A stretch of 28,204 nt of DNA from the IMG/VR virus record IMGVR_UViG_3300045957_000033, positions 1 through 28,204 of that record, one strand, 5' to 3'. Made by a program: the position numbers and the translations under genes. Shown here piece by piece: positions 15,359-23,439 of this stretch. Numbering within the stretch: position 1 is the stretch's first letter; each line of letters begins with the position of its first letter. Under the pieces are notes generated by a model. It saw only the letters and a list, made by a program, of their open reading frames with translations. It did not search any database and was not told the origin of the DNA. Origin of the DNA: a virus.

Positions 15359-16084
15359 TTAGTTACATTTTTTGTTAAACATTGTGTCGCAATCGCAACA
15401 ATCTTTTAAGGGGATATTTAACCTTAATTCAACTCCGCTTAATTCCTCCCCTAGAATCGAAGCAGTGTTACCTTTATTCTGTTCAAATTTACCAAACCTT
15501 ACACGATCTATGGTACTAAATCGCTCTATATCATCAACTCCTTTGTATTTGTCTAAATTATAAATGAATTGGTCGATTAATGATTTCATTGGTCCAATCA
15601 CATTAATACGATGATCCGAGTTAAGCCACTGCTGGTCCTGTGATATATCCAAGAAGAATAATCTTACTTGAGGCGTAGCAATTATCAGGCTGGTTTCATC
15701 ATTGTTGTATGGCGTTTCGAATGTTTCCAGCACCCATATAAATGGATGGTGGTCAAAGCCGTTTTGGGTCATTTGTGCCAATTCCTCATTAGCGAATCTA
15801 GGTGTATCAACTAATAATGTAGGTGGTGGCAAATTGAAATCATTTTCGATTAATGGACCACCCGACAATATTAGTTGTTTATCCTGTATAAAAGATTCAA
15901 CTCTATAAACATTGCCCTCATATTCGAATTTTGAACATTCTCGTAAGTGCTGAGTATCACATGTTTCAACTGTAAATGTGTTATCCTCATTGTCAAAAGT
16001 ATTATAAACATTGACAGTAATTGTCATGTTTTCAACTACTTTTTTTATAATGGTGACAATATCGGTTTTCTTTACACTTAGCAC
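15359..16084 (-). CDS. Head-tail joining / tail terminator candidate (241 aa, GTG start)
   Basis: The frame opens with GTG at 16084, 10 bases after the upstream stop; the first ATG (16027) would remove 19 residues of a probable amphipathic helix, so GTG is preferred. The body is beta-rich (MTITVNVYNTFDNEDNTFTV, YRVESFIQDKQLILSGGPL). A conserved-looking middle (HHPFIWVLETFETPYN, LIIATPQVRLFFLDIS, INVIGPMKSLIDQFI) and a Cys-rich end (DCCDCDTMFNKKC) follow. It lies next to the tail-tube candidate and is similar in size to proteins at the head-tail boundary. Family not recognised. Confidence 0.6.
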   Translation of the reverse strand: MLSVKKTDIVTIIKKVVENMTITVNVYNTFDNEDNTFTVETCDTQHLRECSKFEYEGNVYRVESFIQDKQLILSGGPLIENDFNLPPPTLLVDTPRFANEELAQMTQNGFDHHPFIWVLETFETPYNNDETSLIIATPQVRLFFLDISQDQQWLNSDHRINVIGPMKSLIDQFIYNLDKYKGVDDIERFSTIDRVRFGKFEQNKGNTASILGEELSGVELRLNIPLKDCCDCDTMFNKKCN

Positions 16085-16094
16085 TTATCGAATA

Positions 16095-16946
16095 TTATAG
16101 TACTTTTAACGTATTTTCATAGCCTAATTTAAAAAATTCTTCGTTTTGTTCTTTAGTTACAATAAAGTAAAATGACAATAATGTGCGTGGAGCATGTACT
16201 TTTCTAACTCTTACCCCCTGAATTGGTAAACCATCTAAATACTTTTCATCATCCACACTTACCCGAAAAAGTAACATTTGCTTGCCTAACACTAGCTTTT
16301 TAAGAGGATTTCGAGGGGTTGAAACAGGTGTGTATTTTTCTGGTCTTGCAAAAATCGCAACAATATCGTTAGTGGTTAAATATTTTTCACCTATTTCTAT
16401 TGCAAGATGTGAAGAGTAGGAGCCATCAATATAATACCGGTTATTTATTTTTACCTCTTTTGTGTATCCTGGAATTGATGCAGAAGCTCTACACCTCAAA
16501 AGCGCTTCGTTTAAATTTGTGCAATCTTTAAGATTAAAAATCACCTCTTTATTTGTGCTAAATTCGGTTGAGTTAACATATATTGGCGGTAGATTGCTGT
16601 TTATATATTTCCTCCACTGCTCTTCGGAGATGTGTTTTTTAATAAACTTATCAATTCCTTTATATCCCCAAAATTCGCCACGGCCGATGATCATATTAAA
16701 AAAAGCAACCAATATGCCCCATACGCTATATATATTTCTATCGAAAATTGTTTTTGCGTCAAAATTAAGTTTTCGGGCTTTTTCTAAGTTATTTGTAACT
16801 AAAAATAATGAAGCGTAAGCGGTACCAGATACAGCAATAATTTCTTGAGGAAATCCCCAATTTTCTATACATGCTATTGCACCTCCTACATTATGTTTTA
16901 CCTTATCTGTAGTGCCTGAAAGGAATAAACTATATTTTCTATTCAT
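16095..16946 (-). CDS. Patatin-like protein, apparently lacking the catalytic serine (283 aa)
   Basis: The layout is that of patatin-like phospholipases: an N-terminal strand-loop-helix (SLFLSGTTDKVKHNVGGAIA), a strand entering the nucleophile elbow (EIIAVSGTAYASLFLV), then RCRASASIPGYTKEVKINNR and YYIDGSYSSHLAIEIG. In active patatins the elbow is GxSxG and the oxyanion loop is Gly-rich. Here the elbow reads GTAYA (residues 41-45, Ala43 where Ser is expected) and the loop reads GTTD. The Asp-Gly of the catalytic dyad (Asp174-Gly175) and the SAS-IPG segment are kept. So the fold is probably patatin, but lipolytic activity is doubtful. It sits among virion genes, coupled by ATGA to the gene before it, so a structural or regulatory use is possible. 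Confidence 0.8.
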   Translation of the reverse strand: MNRKYSLFLSGTTDKVKHNVGGAIACIENWGFPQEIIAVSGTAYASLFLVTNNLEKARKLNFDAKTIFDRNIYSVWGILVAFFNMIIGRGEFWGYKGIDKFIKKHISEEQWRKYINSNLPPIYVNSTEFSTNKEVIFNLKDCTNLNEALLRCRASASIPGYTKEVKINNRYYIDGSYSSHLAIEIGEKYLTTNDIVAIFARPEKYTPVSTPRNPLKKLVLGKQMLLFRVSVDDEKYLDGLPIQGVRVRKVHAPRTLLSFYFIVTKEQNEEFFKLGYENTLKVL

Positions 16947-17638
16947 AATTGTGATGCGTTTACAATTGAAATTAATATTTGTCGTATGGTTGCCCCGCCT
17001 TGGGATGGTACCACGTTATCTAGCCAAGGGTAGCCAGTCAAAACGAAAATTGCGCCTTCCAATTCAGCTCTTGCATTACCTTCTATAAACCCAGTTATTT
17101 CGTCAGATAGTGACAAAGCCAACGGTTTCGCTAAGTCCTCCGCTTCTGGCACATTTGAAATAGTTCCTTTTGGCACCTCTGTTTCTATAAGCAGACCCAC
17201 CAACGAGGCTTTCACACGATCCATTACATTATGCCGGCGCCGTACACCTTCCGCGATTGCTGTAACTGCGTCATAGTGTTTTACTTTAGTAGAAATACAA
17301 ACCTCATCCCCGTTTTCTCTATAAAAACAGAATTGTTCTGTTCTACTTAAAAGACTGTTGTCTGAGCCGATTTGATAAGATATATCTATCTTCTTTATAA
17401 GATTATTATAAGCTATAGAGCGAATTAAAAACGGTTGTGCAATTGTTACTACATCATTCTCGTAAATTTCTGTAGAGATCTTAAAGCCCTTAGCATCTAA
17501 AGTGTGTTTTTCCGCAAATCTAATTGTTACATCTTTTTTGTCGTCGATAGCTAAGGGATCGAATCTGTTTACACCTTCTCTTGTAAAATTGTAAATTTTA
17601 AAGGGTGATTCTTCAATATTTTGATTTGGTAGTATCAT
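16943..17638 (-). CDS. Hypothetical structural-region protein (231 aa)
   Basis: The N-terminal half has short beta strands (MILPNQNIEESPFKIYNFTREGV, DKKDVTIRFAEKHTLDAKGF) and a hydrophobic segment ending VVTIAQPFLIRSIAYN. The C-terminal half is more helical (HYDAVTAIAEGVRRRHNVMD), with ISNVPEAEDLAKPLALSL later. It overlaps the fibre-like gene upstream and the patatin-like gene downstream by ATGA, so all three are co-translated. No family is recognised. Position between head and tail genes suggests a neck or accessory virion part. Confidence 0.65.
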   Translation of the reverse strand: MILPNQNIEESPFKIYNFTREGVNRFDPLAIDDKKDVTIRFAEKHTLDAKGFKISTEIYENDVVTIAQPFLIRSIAYNNLIKKIDISYQIGSDNSLLSRTEQFCFYRENGDEVCISTKVKHYDAVTAIAEGVRRRHNVMDRVKASLVGLLIETEVPKGTISNVPEAEDLAKPLALSLSDEITGFIEGNARAELEGAIFVLTGYPWLDNVVPSQGGATIRQILISIVNASQL

Positions 17639-18600
17639 GCACCGTAGAATACTGTGTGTCTTACGTTGTTTGTTGCTGTTCTCGCAGGCAATGTAGCGGG
17701 TAATTGTCCAGCAACTTGTATAAATTGAAAAGATGCGTTGACATCATTCAATTGATTGGCGTTTATTCTTACTATTTGTACATCGCCGTTGCCAACTTGG
17801 TTATTTATTCCACATCCTAGATAAACGCCAGTTGGAGTACTTATATTTATTTCAGCATCCGACGGGAAGGACACGGATTCATTTACAGAGCTTGAATCTA
17901 AAAGTAAATTACCTTGTGTTATAAGGGTTTCGCTTAGATCATATACGCAAGCTCTAAGTTGGTAAGATTCCAAGCCGTTCAGATCTATTTCCGTTAGTTG
18001 TATTGCGAATGTATTGTAAGTACCAGGGGGTAATATTATAAAAGAGCATTGAAATTGACCGCCTGTAGCGTCTTGATTTCCTTCTTTAGCGGAGATAGGG
18101 AATGTTTCAGATACCCCGTAAAGCTTATTCCATGCTTGGCTGTTGCCATTCCTTAGATATAAAGCCCCGTCTGCGGGAGCTTCAGGTATTCCAGGCGTTG
18201 GAATATCATCTAAAAGTGCAATGGTGCCGTTTTTGTCTTGAAAATTATAAACTCTGGATTGACTTAATAAAGTCAGGTCGAAACGGGATTTAATAGAGGT
18301 ATCCAAAGCTGAAACTACAGCAAACTCACCATCTGTAAACTGAACTTTAACGTTCAATCTTCGCCAATCCGACAAGCTGCCTGTATCAGATTCCTTTAAA
18401 TATAGTCCGCTTTGATACGTCGTATAACTCAATAAACCTAAGCCTATAGTTGTAGGTTTTTCTACTAGCCACACATCACCAATAGCTGGAGATCCTAAAG
18501 TAATAGGTAAATTTGCTCTAAATTCTACTTGACCACCCCAGCCAGTACCAGAGATCCCCCCGCCATTTTTGCCTTTGCTTAGATCTATAACAAACCCCAT
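17635..18600 (-). CDS. Fibre-like virion protein / head fibre candidate (321 aa)
   Basis: The protein begins MGFVIDLSKGKNGGGISGTGW. A segment rich in Gly and aromatic residues follows (GDVWLVEKPTTIGLGLLSYTT, SGLYLKESDTGSLSDWRRLN), then DTSIKSRFDLTLLSQSRVYNFQDKNGTIALLDD. That last pattern (S-K-x-x-F-D-L, then a strand with P/Q-D-K-N-G-T-I-A-L) is common in phage fibre and appendage proteins. The C-terminal ~150 residues form a beta sandwich (CSFIILPPGTYNTFAIQL). Its position directly after capsid and connector genes suggests a head fibre or decoration rather than a tail fibre. Function is inferred. Confidence 0.65.
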   Translation of the reverse strand: MGFVIDLSKGKNGGGISGTGWGGQVEFRANLPITLGSPAIGDVWLVEKPTTIGLGLLSYTTYQSGLYLKESDTGSLSDWRRLNVKVQFTDGEFAVVSALDTSIKSRFDLTLLSQSRVYNFQDKNGTIALLDDIPTPGIPEAPADGALYLRNGNSQAWNKLYGVSETFPISAKEGNQDATGGQFQCSFIILPPGTYNTFAIQLTEIDLNGLESYQLRACVYDLSETLITQGNLLLDSSSVNESVSFPSDAEINISTPTGVYLGCGINNQVGNGDVQIVRINANQLNDVNASFQFIQVAGQLPATLPARTATNNVRHTVFYGA

Positions 18601-18945
18601 TTAGGTATTTTTCAGGGTTAATTTAAACATAACTGTTCCGCTTCCACCGTCAGGGTTAACCACTACTCTAAGGTATAGCCCTGGTAAACTTTTGTCTTTT
18701 AATGCGTTTAAAATAGAAACATCAACAGAGTCGGTTTCGTCATAATCTTTGAAATCATTAGGGTCATTTGTATTAGATATCTGCAAAGTGTATTTAGGAT
18801 CTCCAACAATAGTCAATAATTGCACAGGAGAAAGCAACCAATCATAATTATAGCAAACTTGTAGAACATCGGTTGGGCCTGCAACACTTAAATCTATAAC
18901 ATCACTTCCCGACCGCGTAAAATATAGTTCAATTGGTTTACTCAT
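18601..18945 (-). CDS. Small beta-sandwich virion protein, capsid decoration candidate (114 aa)
   Basis: A compact beta protein with alternating strands (ELYFTRSGSDVIDLSV, YNYDWLLSPVQLLTIVGDP, KYTLQISNTNDP) and an end of the type GLYLRVVVNPDGGSGTVMF. The pattern suggests an Ig-like or jelly-roll surface domain. Genes of this size between the connector and fibre genes are often capsid decoration or stabilising proteins. Coupled to the upstream gene by ATGA. Role by position and general look only. Confidence 0.6.
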   Translation of the reverse strand: MSKPIELYFTRSGSDVIDLSVAGPTDVLQVCYNYDWLLSPVQLLTIVGDPKYTLQISNTNDPNDFKDYDETDSVDVSILNALKDKSLPGLYLRVVVNPDGGSGTVMFKLTLKNT

Positions 18946-19457
18946 AAAAAACTAGTGTATTCTATTAATTGGCCGTTGTATTCTGGGTAATCATAATCAT
19001 TATCACATATAAAATGCTGAATTGATTGATACGACTCTACTCCATTATTATAATTATCCAGCAATGGCGTTCCTGAATCTTGCACGTACTCTTGATTTTC
19101 ACCCACATTCCTTCTACCTCCTACACTAGAAAGTTGATTGCTAATCTTTCGGCCATATTCGAAATAGATAAATGATTTAAGCATATCCAAAATTCCAAAA
19201 GACTGTAAAATCGTGTCACAATCGTCATCATAGCAAAATTCATTGAATATTTTTTGGAATCTTTCAGACTGTGGAATATTGTTTTCGTCGAGATCATCTA
19301 TAAATAATTGCTCCAGCTCACAACCAAGCAACATTTGTAAATAGATTTTTTCATACCTATTTATATAAGATTGCAGGTTCTTTTCTGTAAAATCATTTAA
19401 GGGGAGTGCGAAAACACCCCCCTTATAATCTTCAATATTTGTTAGAGGATAGCCCAA
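18942..19457 (-). CDS. Head-tail connector/adaptor candidate (171 aa, TTG start)
   Basis: The first codon is TTG (19457), directly after the TAA of the upstream gene; no ATG is available until deep inside the helical core, so TTG is the best start. The protein is helical (NLQSYINRYEKIYLQMLLGCELEQLFIDDL) with ERFQKIFNEFCYDDDCDTILQSFGILDMLKSFIYFEYGRK in the middle. This matches the pattern of the short helical adaptor proteins that follow capsid genes in Bacteroidota phages: a conserved LLG near residue 43, then an amphipathic helix and a Phe/Tyr-rich helix. The C terminus is acidic. Likely forms a neck ring; inference. Confidence 0.6.
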   Translation of the reverse strand: MGYPLTNIEDYKGGVFALPLNDFTEKNLQSYINRYEKIYLQMLLGCELEQLFIDDLDENNIPQSERFQKIFNEFCYDDDCDTILQSFGILDMLKSFIYFEYGRKISNQLSSVGGRRNVGENQEYVQDSGTPLLDNYNNGVESYQSIQHFICDNDYDYPEYNGQLIEYTSFL

Positions 19458-19751
19458 TTACTTTTTCTTTTCATCGCACTCTGGACAATCTTCGCCTTTA
19501 TCTTGACAATCTTTGCATTTATCAGCTTTAGATATACCAGCTTTGGCAGCTTGAGCTATAAACGCTTTTCTTGCCTTCGAGTCTTCTGCCTTTCTCTCTT
19601 GCTGTCTTTTTAAACCTGTAGAATATTCATTTTCGTTAATTTCATCCACATAACCTTCAGCTATTAATCTAGCGCCATGAACATCATTAACTTTTTTAAC
19701 ATCATTCTCTTTAAATCCTGAGACGTGATCTTTTTTAAATTTTACTAACAT
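19458..19751 (-). CDS. Small protein with C-terminal four-cysteine knuckle (97 aa)
   Basis: The N-terminal ~40 residues (LVKFKKDHVSGFKENDVKKV, then ARLIAEGYVDEI) resemble a small beta domain found beside phage capsid genes, in which Lys/Gly-rich strands precede an ARxLIxxGxA-like helix. A charged linker follows. The last 20 residues contain CKDCQDKGEDCPEC, two CxxC pairs that could bind a metal ion, probably zinc. It sits directly after the capsid gene. A head-accessory role fits the position; the cysteine knuckle is unusual for one. Confidence 0.7.
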   Translation of the reverse strand: MLVKFKKDHVSGFKENDVKKVNDVHGARLIAEGYVDEINENEYSTGLKRQQERKAEDSKARKAFIAQAAKAGISKADKCKDCQDKGEDCPECDEKKK

Positions 19752-19752
19752 A

Positions 19753-21240
19753 TTATACTTTTTCGATTGCAGTTAAAGCTGTTTCAACATCACCACATTT
19801 CATAAATGCGTTTGCCCAGTTGTTGGGAACCAGAAAATTTAATCTTTCATAGCCTTTAAGAGTTCCGATTTCCTTCTCCCAATTATCTTTATTCTCGAAA
19901 GAAGTTTCAAGCACAAGTTGTTCACGATCAACTATTTCACCCCTAGTTGTATCCATTACATAGCACTGATTTTGAGGTACTAAAGGCGACCACATAACCA
20001 TTAATGTTCCGTTTATAAATGGAATACCATTTACAATACTAATTCTAGCATCAATATAGTTATTGTTTAAGTCCTTTCTTGATTGCACCATTGTAAACCA
20101 GTCGCAACGATTTACAACCGCCACATTTGGATTATATGCGTTTTGCTGTCCTAACTCATAAATTTGCGTATCCATGCCGATAAGCAGGTCAACTAAAGTA
20201 GGATCTTGAATTGAGGCTGATATATCACAAACTGGATTTACTGCGCTAAATTCAGAGGCTGTTGAATCAATAGAAAACGTTTCTTCATCAGCTCCAGTTC
20301 CAAGAAATATTTGCTGATCAATCTTTAGGGCTAAAGACTGGTTTAACAATCTTTGTATCCTAGACTGCATAAAACGATAATCAGACACAAAATGACGACA
20401 AAAATCTATCATATCTTTGATTATCTTCGTTTCAATTGACCTCACAATAAGCGTTTCTTTAGTAGTAGAGGTTACGGCAGCACATTTAGCAACATTTTGG
20501 GCGTTTCTATCAACTGTTTGCTGCTCTGAATACTTGAGAAATTCTGTGTTCACTGGTATTGTAGAAAACAACTGGCGAAACATTGGCATTCTAACTGGAA
20601 TATCCACTACTCCCGGTCTAAATTGCGCAAAATCTGAACCCTCCGTAATATCACCATAAGTTTGGGTAGCCTTTTGAATAATTACCTCATGACTGCTTTT
20701 TGCCTTGTTTGCCTCAGAAAATTTTGTAATATTTTCATCCCACTTTTTTCTTAGAGCATCTTTGAATTTAGGTGAATCTTTCGAAATACCCTTCTTTTTA
20801 AGCTCTGCAATTTCTTTCTCTTGAGCCTTCATAGCGTCGCGGAGGTCTTTATGTGTAGAATTGTTTATTAAAGTGATCTGCCTTTCAAGCTCTGCAATAG
20901 TTTTTGCATTGTCTTGATCACTTTTTTCTAACTCTTCAATTCTACTTTCGTAATACTCGACCTCAGCATCTTTGTATTTAAGCATTTCCGATTTCTCAAG
21001 CTTTGATACTTCTTCTGCTTTCATCTTCTTAAAATTGCCTTCTGCATCTATCCACACTAAAGTATTTAGTAAAGATGCTGATACAATTTCAGCATTTCTA
21101 GCTAAAATAAATGAGGCTACAAAACTAATTGTTATGCCAAACAAGAAAGATGCTGAGTTTCCAAATGCCGCGAATAAAACTGCACCTAGTGCAATTCCCG
21201 CAACTGTCTTAAATAATGTGCTTTTAAATAACTGTTTCAT
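19753..21240 (-). CDS. Major capsid protein precursor, HK97-like, with N-terminal membrane-like helices and coiled coil (495 aa)
   Basis: From about residue 185 the sequence reads as an HK97-fold capsid protein: a scaffold-to-core junction (QKATQTYGDITEGSDFAQF), a paired-strand region, a segment of the E..I...M-DFCRHFVSDYRFMQSRI type before a long helix, then LKIDQQIFLGTGADEET, where the family usually has D-x-Q-I-L-x-G-x-G. Residues 73-150 form a charged coiled coil (EELEKSDQDNAKTIAELERQI), likely a built-in scaffold domain removed by the protease encoded just upstream. Residues 12-27 and 31-47 are two strongly hydrophobic helices. The ATG at 21240 is chosen because it lies 16 bases after the protease stop; the longer frame start at 21330 would overlap that gene. 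Confidence 0.87.
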   Translation of the reverse strand: MKQLFKSTLFKTVAGIALGAVLFAAFGNSASFLFGITISFVASFILARNAEIVSASLLNTLVWIDAEGNFKKMKAEEVSKLEKSEMLKYKDAEVEYYESRIEELEKSDQDNAKTIAELERQITLINNSTHKDLRDAMKAQEKEIAELKKKGISKDSPKFKDALRKKWDENITKFSEANKAKSSHEVIIQKATQTYGDITEGSDFAQFRPGVVDIPVRMPMFRQLFSTIPVNTEFLKYSEQQTVDRNAQNVAKCAAVTSTTKETLIVRSIETKIIKDMIDFCRHFVSDYRFMQSRIQRLLNQSLALKIDQQIFLGTGADEETFSIDSTASEFSAVNPVCDISASIQDPTLVDLLIGMDTQIYELGQQNAYNPNVAVVNRCDWFTMVQSRKDLNNNYIDARISIVNGIPFINGTLMVMWSPLVPQNQCYVMDTTRGEIVDREQLVLETSFENKDNWEKEIGTLKGYERLNFLVPNNWANAFMKCGDVETALTAIEKV

Positions 21241-21256
21241 GATTAATTTTTCAAAG

Positions 21257-22066
21257 TTAAAGTATTGCCAATAATGTATTATCTTCTTCATCAGCAGAAT
21301 TTTCTGGCTGTTGCTCTGTGGGATCTTCACCCGGCAGACCTTTTACATTATTGTCTAAAGTTGGTGTGAGTTCGTTAGACCCGAACAACACAGCACTATT
21401 TTCAATTAATTTAATTTCTTGAACTACCCAGAAGAAACCTTGTTTATCGGCTTTTTCTTTATTTATTACTTGAGGGTAATATTTATTCCAGAAATCTAAT
21501 TCTTTTTCGTAATCTTCATCATTTATAGCTAATTCGAGCTTGACATATTGAAGTCCGATTGAATGTTGATTTATCCGACCTTGCTTGTACTGATTAAAAA
21601 CAATTTCGTTATAAGATTTTATTATATCAGTCAAAAAAATGAGAGATTCTGTCGTTCCAACTCCTGAAATCCCAAGCTCTTGTAAAGTTACATTAGTTGA
21701 AAATATATCAACTACCTCACCTACTTTTGCATCAATTCTATGAATATGGTCGTGTAGATGTGGTATGAAGCTCTTTCTTTCTTGAATTGATTTAGCCCAG
21801 CAATTTGGCAACAACATATCTAAATGAGAGTCTATCCAATTTGCAGTGTTAGCAACTACTTTTACTCTTAACCTGTCCACATCCTCTTGAACAGGTGTAT
21901 TTGACTTATTGATATCTTTTTTAGAGTGAATAATTGAAGGTGAAGAAATAAAGCTTTCTGAAAAAATTGGCATTGACTTTTTCTGAGAAATCAAAGTTTT
22001 TTTGTTCTCAATCAAATATTTATGCAGATCTTTTTTGTTATTGAAGTCGGGTAACTTTATTCTCAT
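21257..22066 (-). CDS. Prohead maturation protease (269 aa)
   Basis: Prohead serine proteases have a conserved His and a later Ser in an [S/H]-S-I-G strand. Here PHLHDHIHRIDAKVGEVVD (residues 102-120) offers the His and INQHSIGLQYVKLEL places Ser169 in the expected H-S-I-G context. The later EIKLIENSAVLFGSNE matches the E..L...A segment that closes the protease core. The first ~65 residues are basic and probably flexible. The gene lies between portal and capsid genes, the standard place, and would cleave the coiled-coil segment of the capsid precursor. It starts by ATGA overlap with the 33-aa ORF. Confidence 0.85.
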   Translation of the reverse strand: MRIKLPDFNNKKDLHKYLIENKKTLISQKKSMPIFSESFISSPSIIHSKKDINKSNTPVQEDVDRLRVKVVANTANWIDSHLDMLLPNCWAKSIQERKSFIPHLHDHIHRIDAKVGEVVDIFSTNVTLQELGISGVGTTESLIFLTDIIKSYNEIVFNQYKQGRINQHSIGLQYVKLELAINDEDYEKELDFWNKYYPQVINKEKADKQGFFWVVQEIKLIENSAVLFGSNELTPTLDNNVKGLPGEDPTEQQPENSADEEDNTLLAIL

Positions 22067-22164
22067 TTTTTCACTATTTGCGATGTTTTCAATTGCTTTT
22101 CTTTAAGCTTCTTCAACTCTTTAAGTTTTTCTACATCAATTTTATCTTTTAAATACTTGGTCAT
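22063..22164 (-). CDS. 33-residue charged helical ORF between portal and protease
   Basis: The ATG at 22164 overlaps the portal TGA (ATGA) and the stop TGA overlaps the protease ATG (ATGA), so the ORF is perfectly fitted between its neighbours. The product (MTKYLKDKIDVEKLKELKKL, then KEKQLKTSQIVKK) is a strongly basic amphipathic helix with regular Leu spacing. It may simply be a translational bridge, or a small internal head or scaffold helper. No family can be named at this length. Confidence 0.7.
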   Translation of the reverse strand: MTKYLKDKIDVEKLKELKKLKEKQLKTSQIVKK

Positions 22165-23390
22165 CGCATAACTAATTTTGTAGCATCTTCCTCATGATAG
22201 CCCCATATTTCTACTAATATACTTATTTTTTGGTTAGGGGTAACCTGAGATTCTAAAACGCGTAAAACACCATCATTCTTAATTGCATTTTTTTCAGCCT
22301 CTTTTTTCTGATCTTTTTGTAATACCTCTATACTATTTTTATCAATTACCAGTTTGACCGAATCATCAAATTTTGACCAAAAAATATTTATTTCCTCTAT
22401 AATTTTAGTGAGCTTTGGCAATACAGCATCGAGCATAAAGGCTACTTTAGCCTCAGATACATTATTAAAAGTTGTGCTTTCTGGATCGTTGAAAATTTTT
22501 GAATCAGCACCATAAATATTACATAGTTGACGTAATTTTATTGGCTGAGCTTTTAATAACTCTAAATCTTTGGAAGACATGCCGAGTTCATGCACTTCTA
22601 TTTGTGCGGTGCTGGTAAAATACCCCCCAGCCTTATGCGCTCCACCACCTCTTTTTTTAAGATTTTCGTCAAACTTATTTTTTAATTTTTCATCTCTTAA
22701 AGCGCCTGTTTTATCGGTGATTATTCCAGAAGCACCCATGTTTTTATAAAGGGAAGCCCCAGCGATTTGCAAATCATTAGAGCAACTTAGAGCCATATAC
22801 CCTGCTTGCAAAGGAGATAAGCCCGTGTGTGATTCTATACCTAAATTTGTAGGATCATAGAACTTAATATGTATCATGTATTCAGGATCTACCCTATATA
22901 CATTACTACATTCATTTACTTCATAATAGATTATTTCATCTAAGTTGTTTGTAACAGGGCATACGGTGCCAGACCTTAAAATTTTCGAACTAGTAGGGGT
23001 TTTAAAAGCAATTGGCTCATTTACTTCAATATACAAGTCGCCTGTAGCGCATAGATTAATGAGCATTTTTTCAATCCGTGAATTAATGCTCTCCCCATTT
23101 GCAAAAAACATATCATAAAAATCACCTTCTTGAATGGAATTAGTATTACCTCTATTGTTCGTTTTCTCTGTATACAAAGGTATTTCGGAGCCTTTTTCAG
23201 CGATTCTAGTAATTATAGAGTAAGCGTCTGAATTAGTGGCAAAACCTTCATTTAAAAGTTTCTCATCAGACTTACGACCAAATTGCGGAGAGTCAAAACC
23301 GAAAAAACTATACGAACCTCTTGTATAATTATACTTTTTAGAATTGCCCGTATAATTTATAACTGATTTGAGATGGTCGAATATCTTCAT
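22161..23390 (-). CDS. Portal protein, HK97 type (409 aa)
   Basis: The features are those of the phage portal family: an early S-D-A-Y-S-I-I-T-R-I-A-E segment leading to PLY, a helical stem region (LLKAQPIKLRQLCNIYGADSKIFNDP) and the typical FNNVSEAKVAFMLDAVLPKLTKIIEEIN near the end. GLSPLQAGYMAL and GASGIITDKTG are also of the HK97-portal pattern. The portal forms the dodecameric ring through which TerL pumps DNA. It follows TerL by 29 bases containing a probable internal promoter. Confidence 0.93.
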   Translation of the reverse strand: MKIFDHLKSVINYTGNSKKYNYTRGSYSFFGFDSPQFGRKSDEKLLNEGFATNSDAYSIITRIAEKGSEIPLYTEKTNNRGNTNSIQEGDFYDMFFANGESINSRIEKMLINLCATGDLYIEVNEPIAFKTPTSSKILRSGTVCPVTNNLDEIIYYEVNECSNVYRVDPEYMIHIKFYDPTNLGIESHTGLSPLQAGYMALSCSNDLQIAGASLYKNMGASGIITDKTGALRDEKLKNKFDENLKKRGGGAHKAGGYFTSTAQIEVHELGMSSKDLELLKAQPIKLRQLCNIYGADSKIFNDPESTTFNNVSEAKVAFMLDAVLPKLTKIIEEINIFWSKFDDSVKLVIDKNSIEVLQKDQKKEAEKNAIKNDGVLRVLESQVTPNQKISILVEIWGYHEEDATKLVMR

Positions 23391-23407
23391 TTTATAAGAT
23401 TATTTAC

Positions 23408-23439
23408 CAAATATACAAATTAATCAACATAATGTTCAA
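23408..23439 (-). promoter_or_regulatory. Internal promoter before the portal gene
   Basis: Read on the minus strand: TTG at 23439-23437, a spacer of 21, then TATATTTG at 23415-23408, an exact -7 consensus (TAnnTTTG). The portal ATG follows 17 bases later. It overlaps the end of TerL. It could let head genes be transcribed independently of the terminase. Confidence 0.55.

Noticed and set aside
21240-21330. Extended capsid N terminus from 21330
   Set aside because: It would overlap the protease gene by about 74 bases; the ATG at 21240 lies 16 bases after the protease stop.
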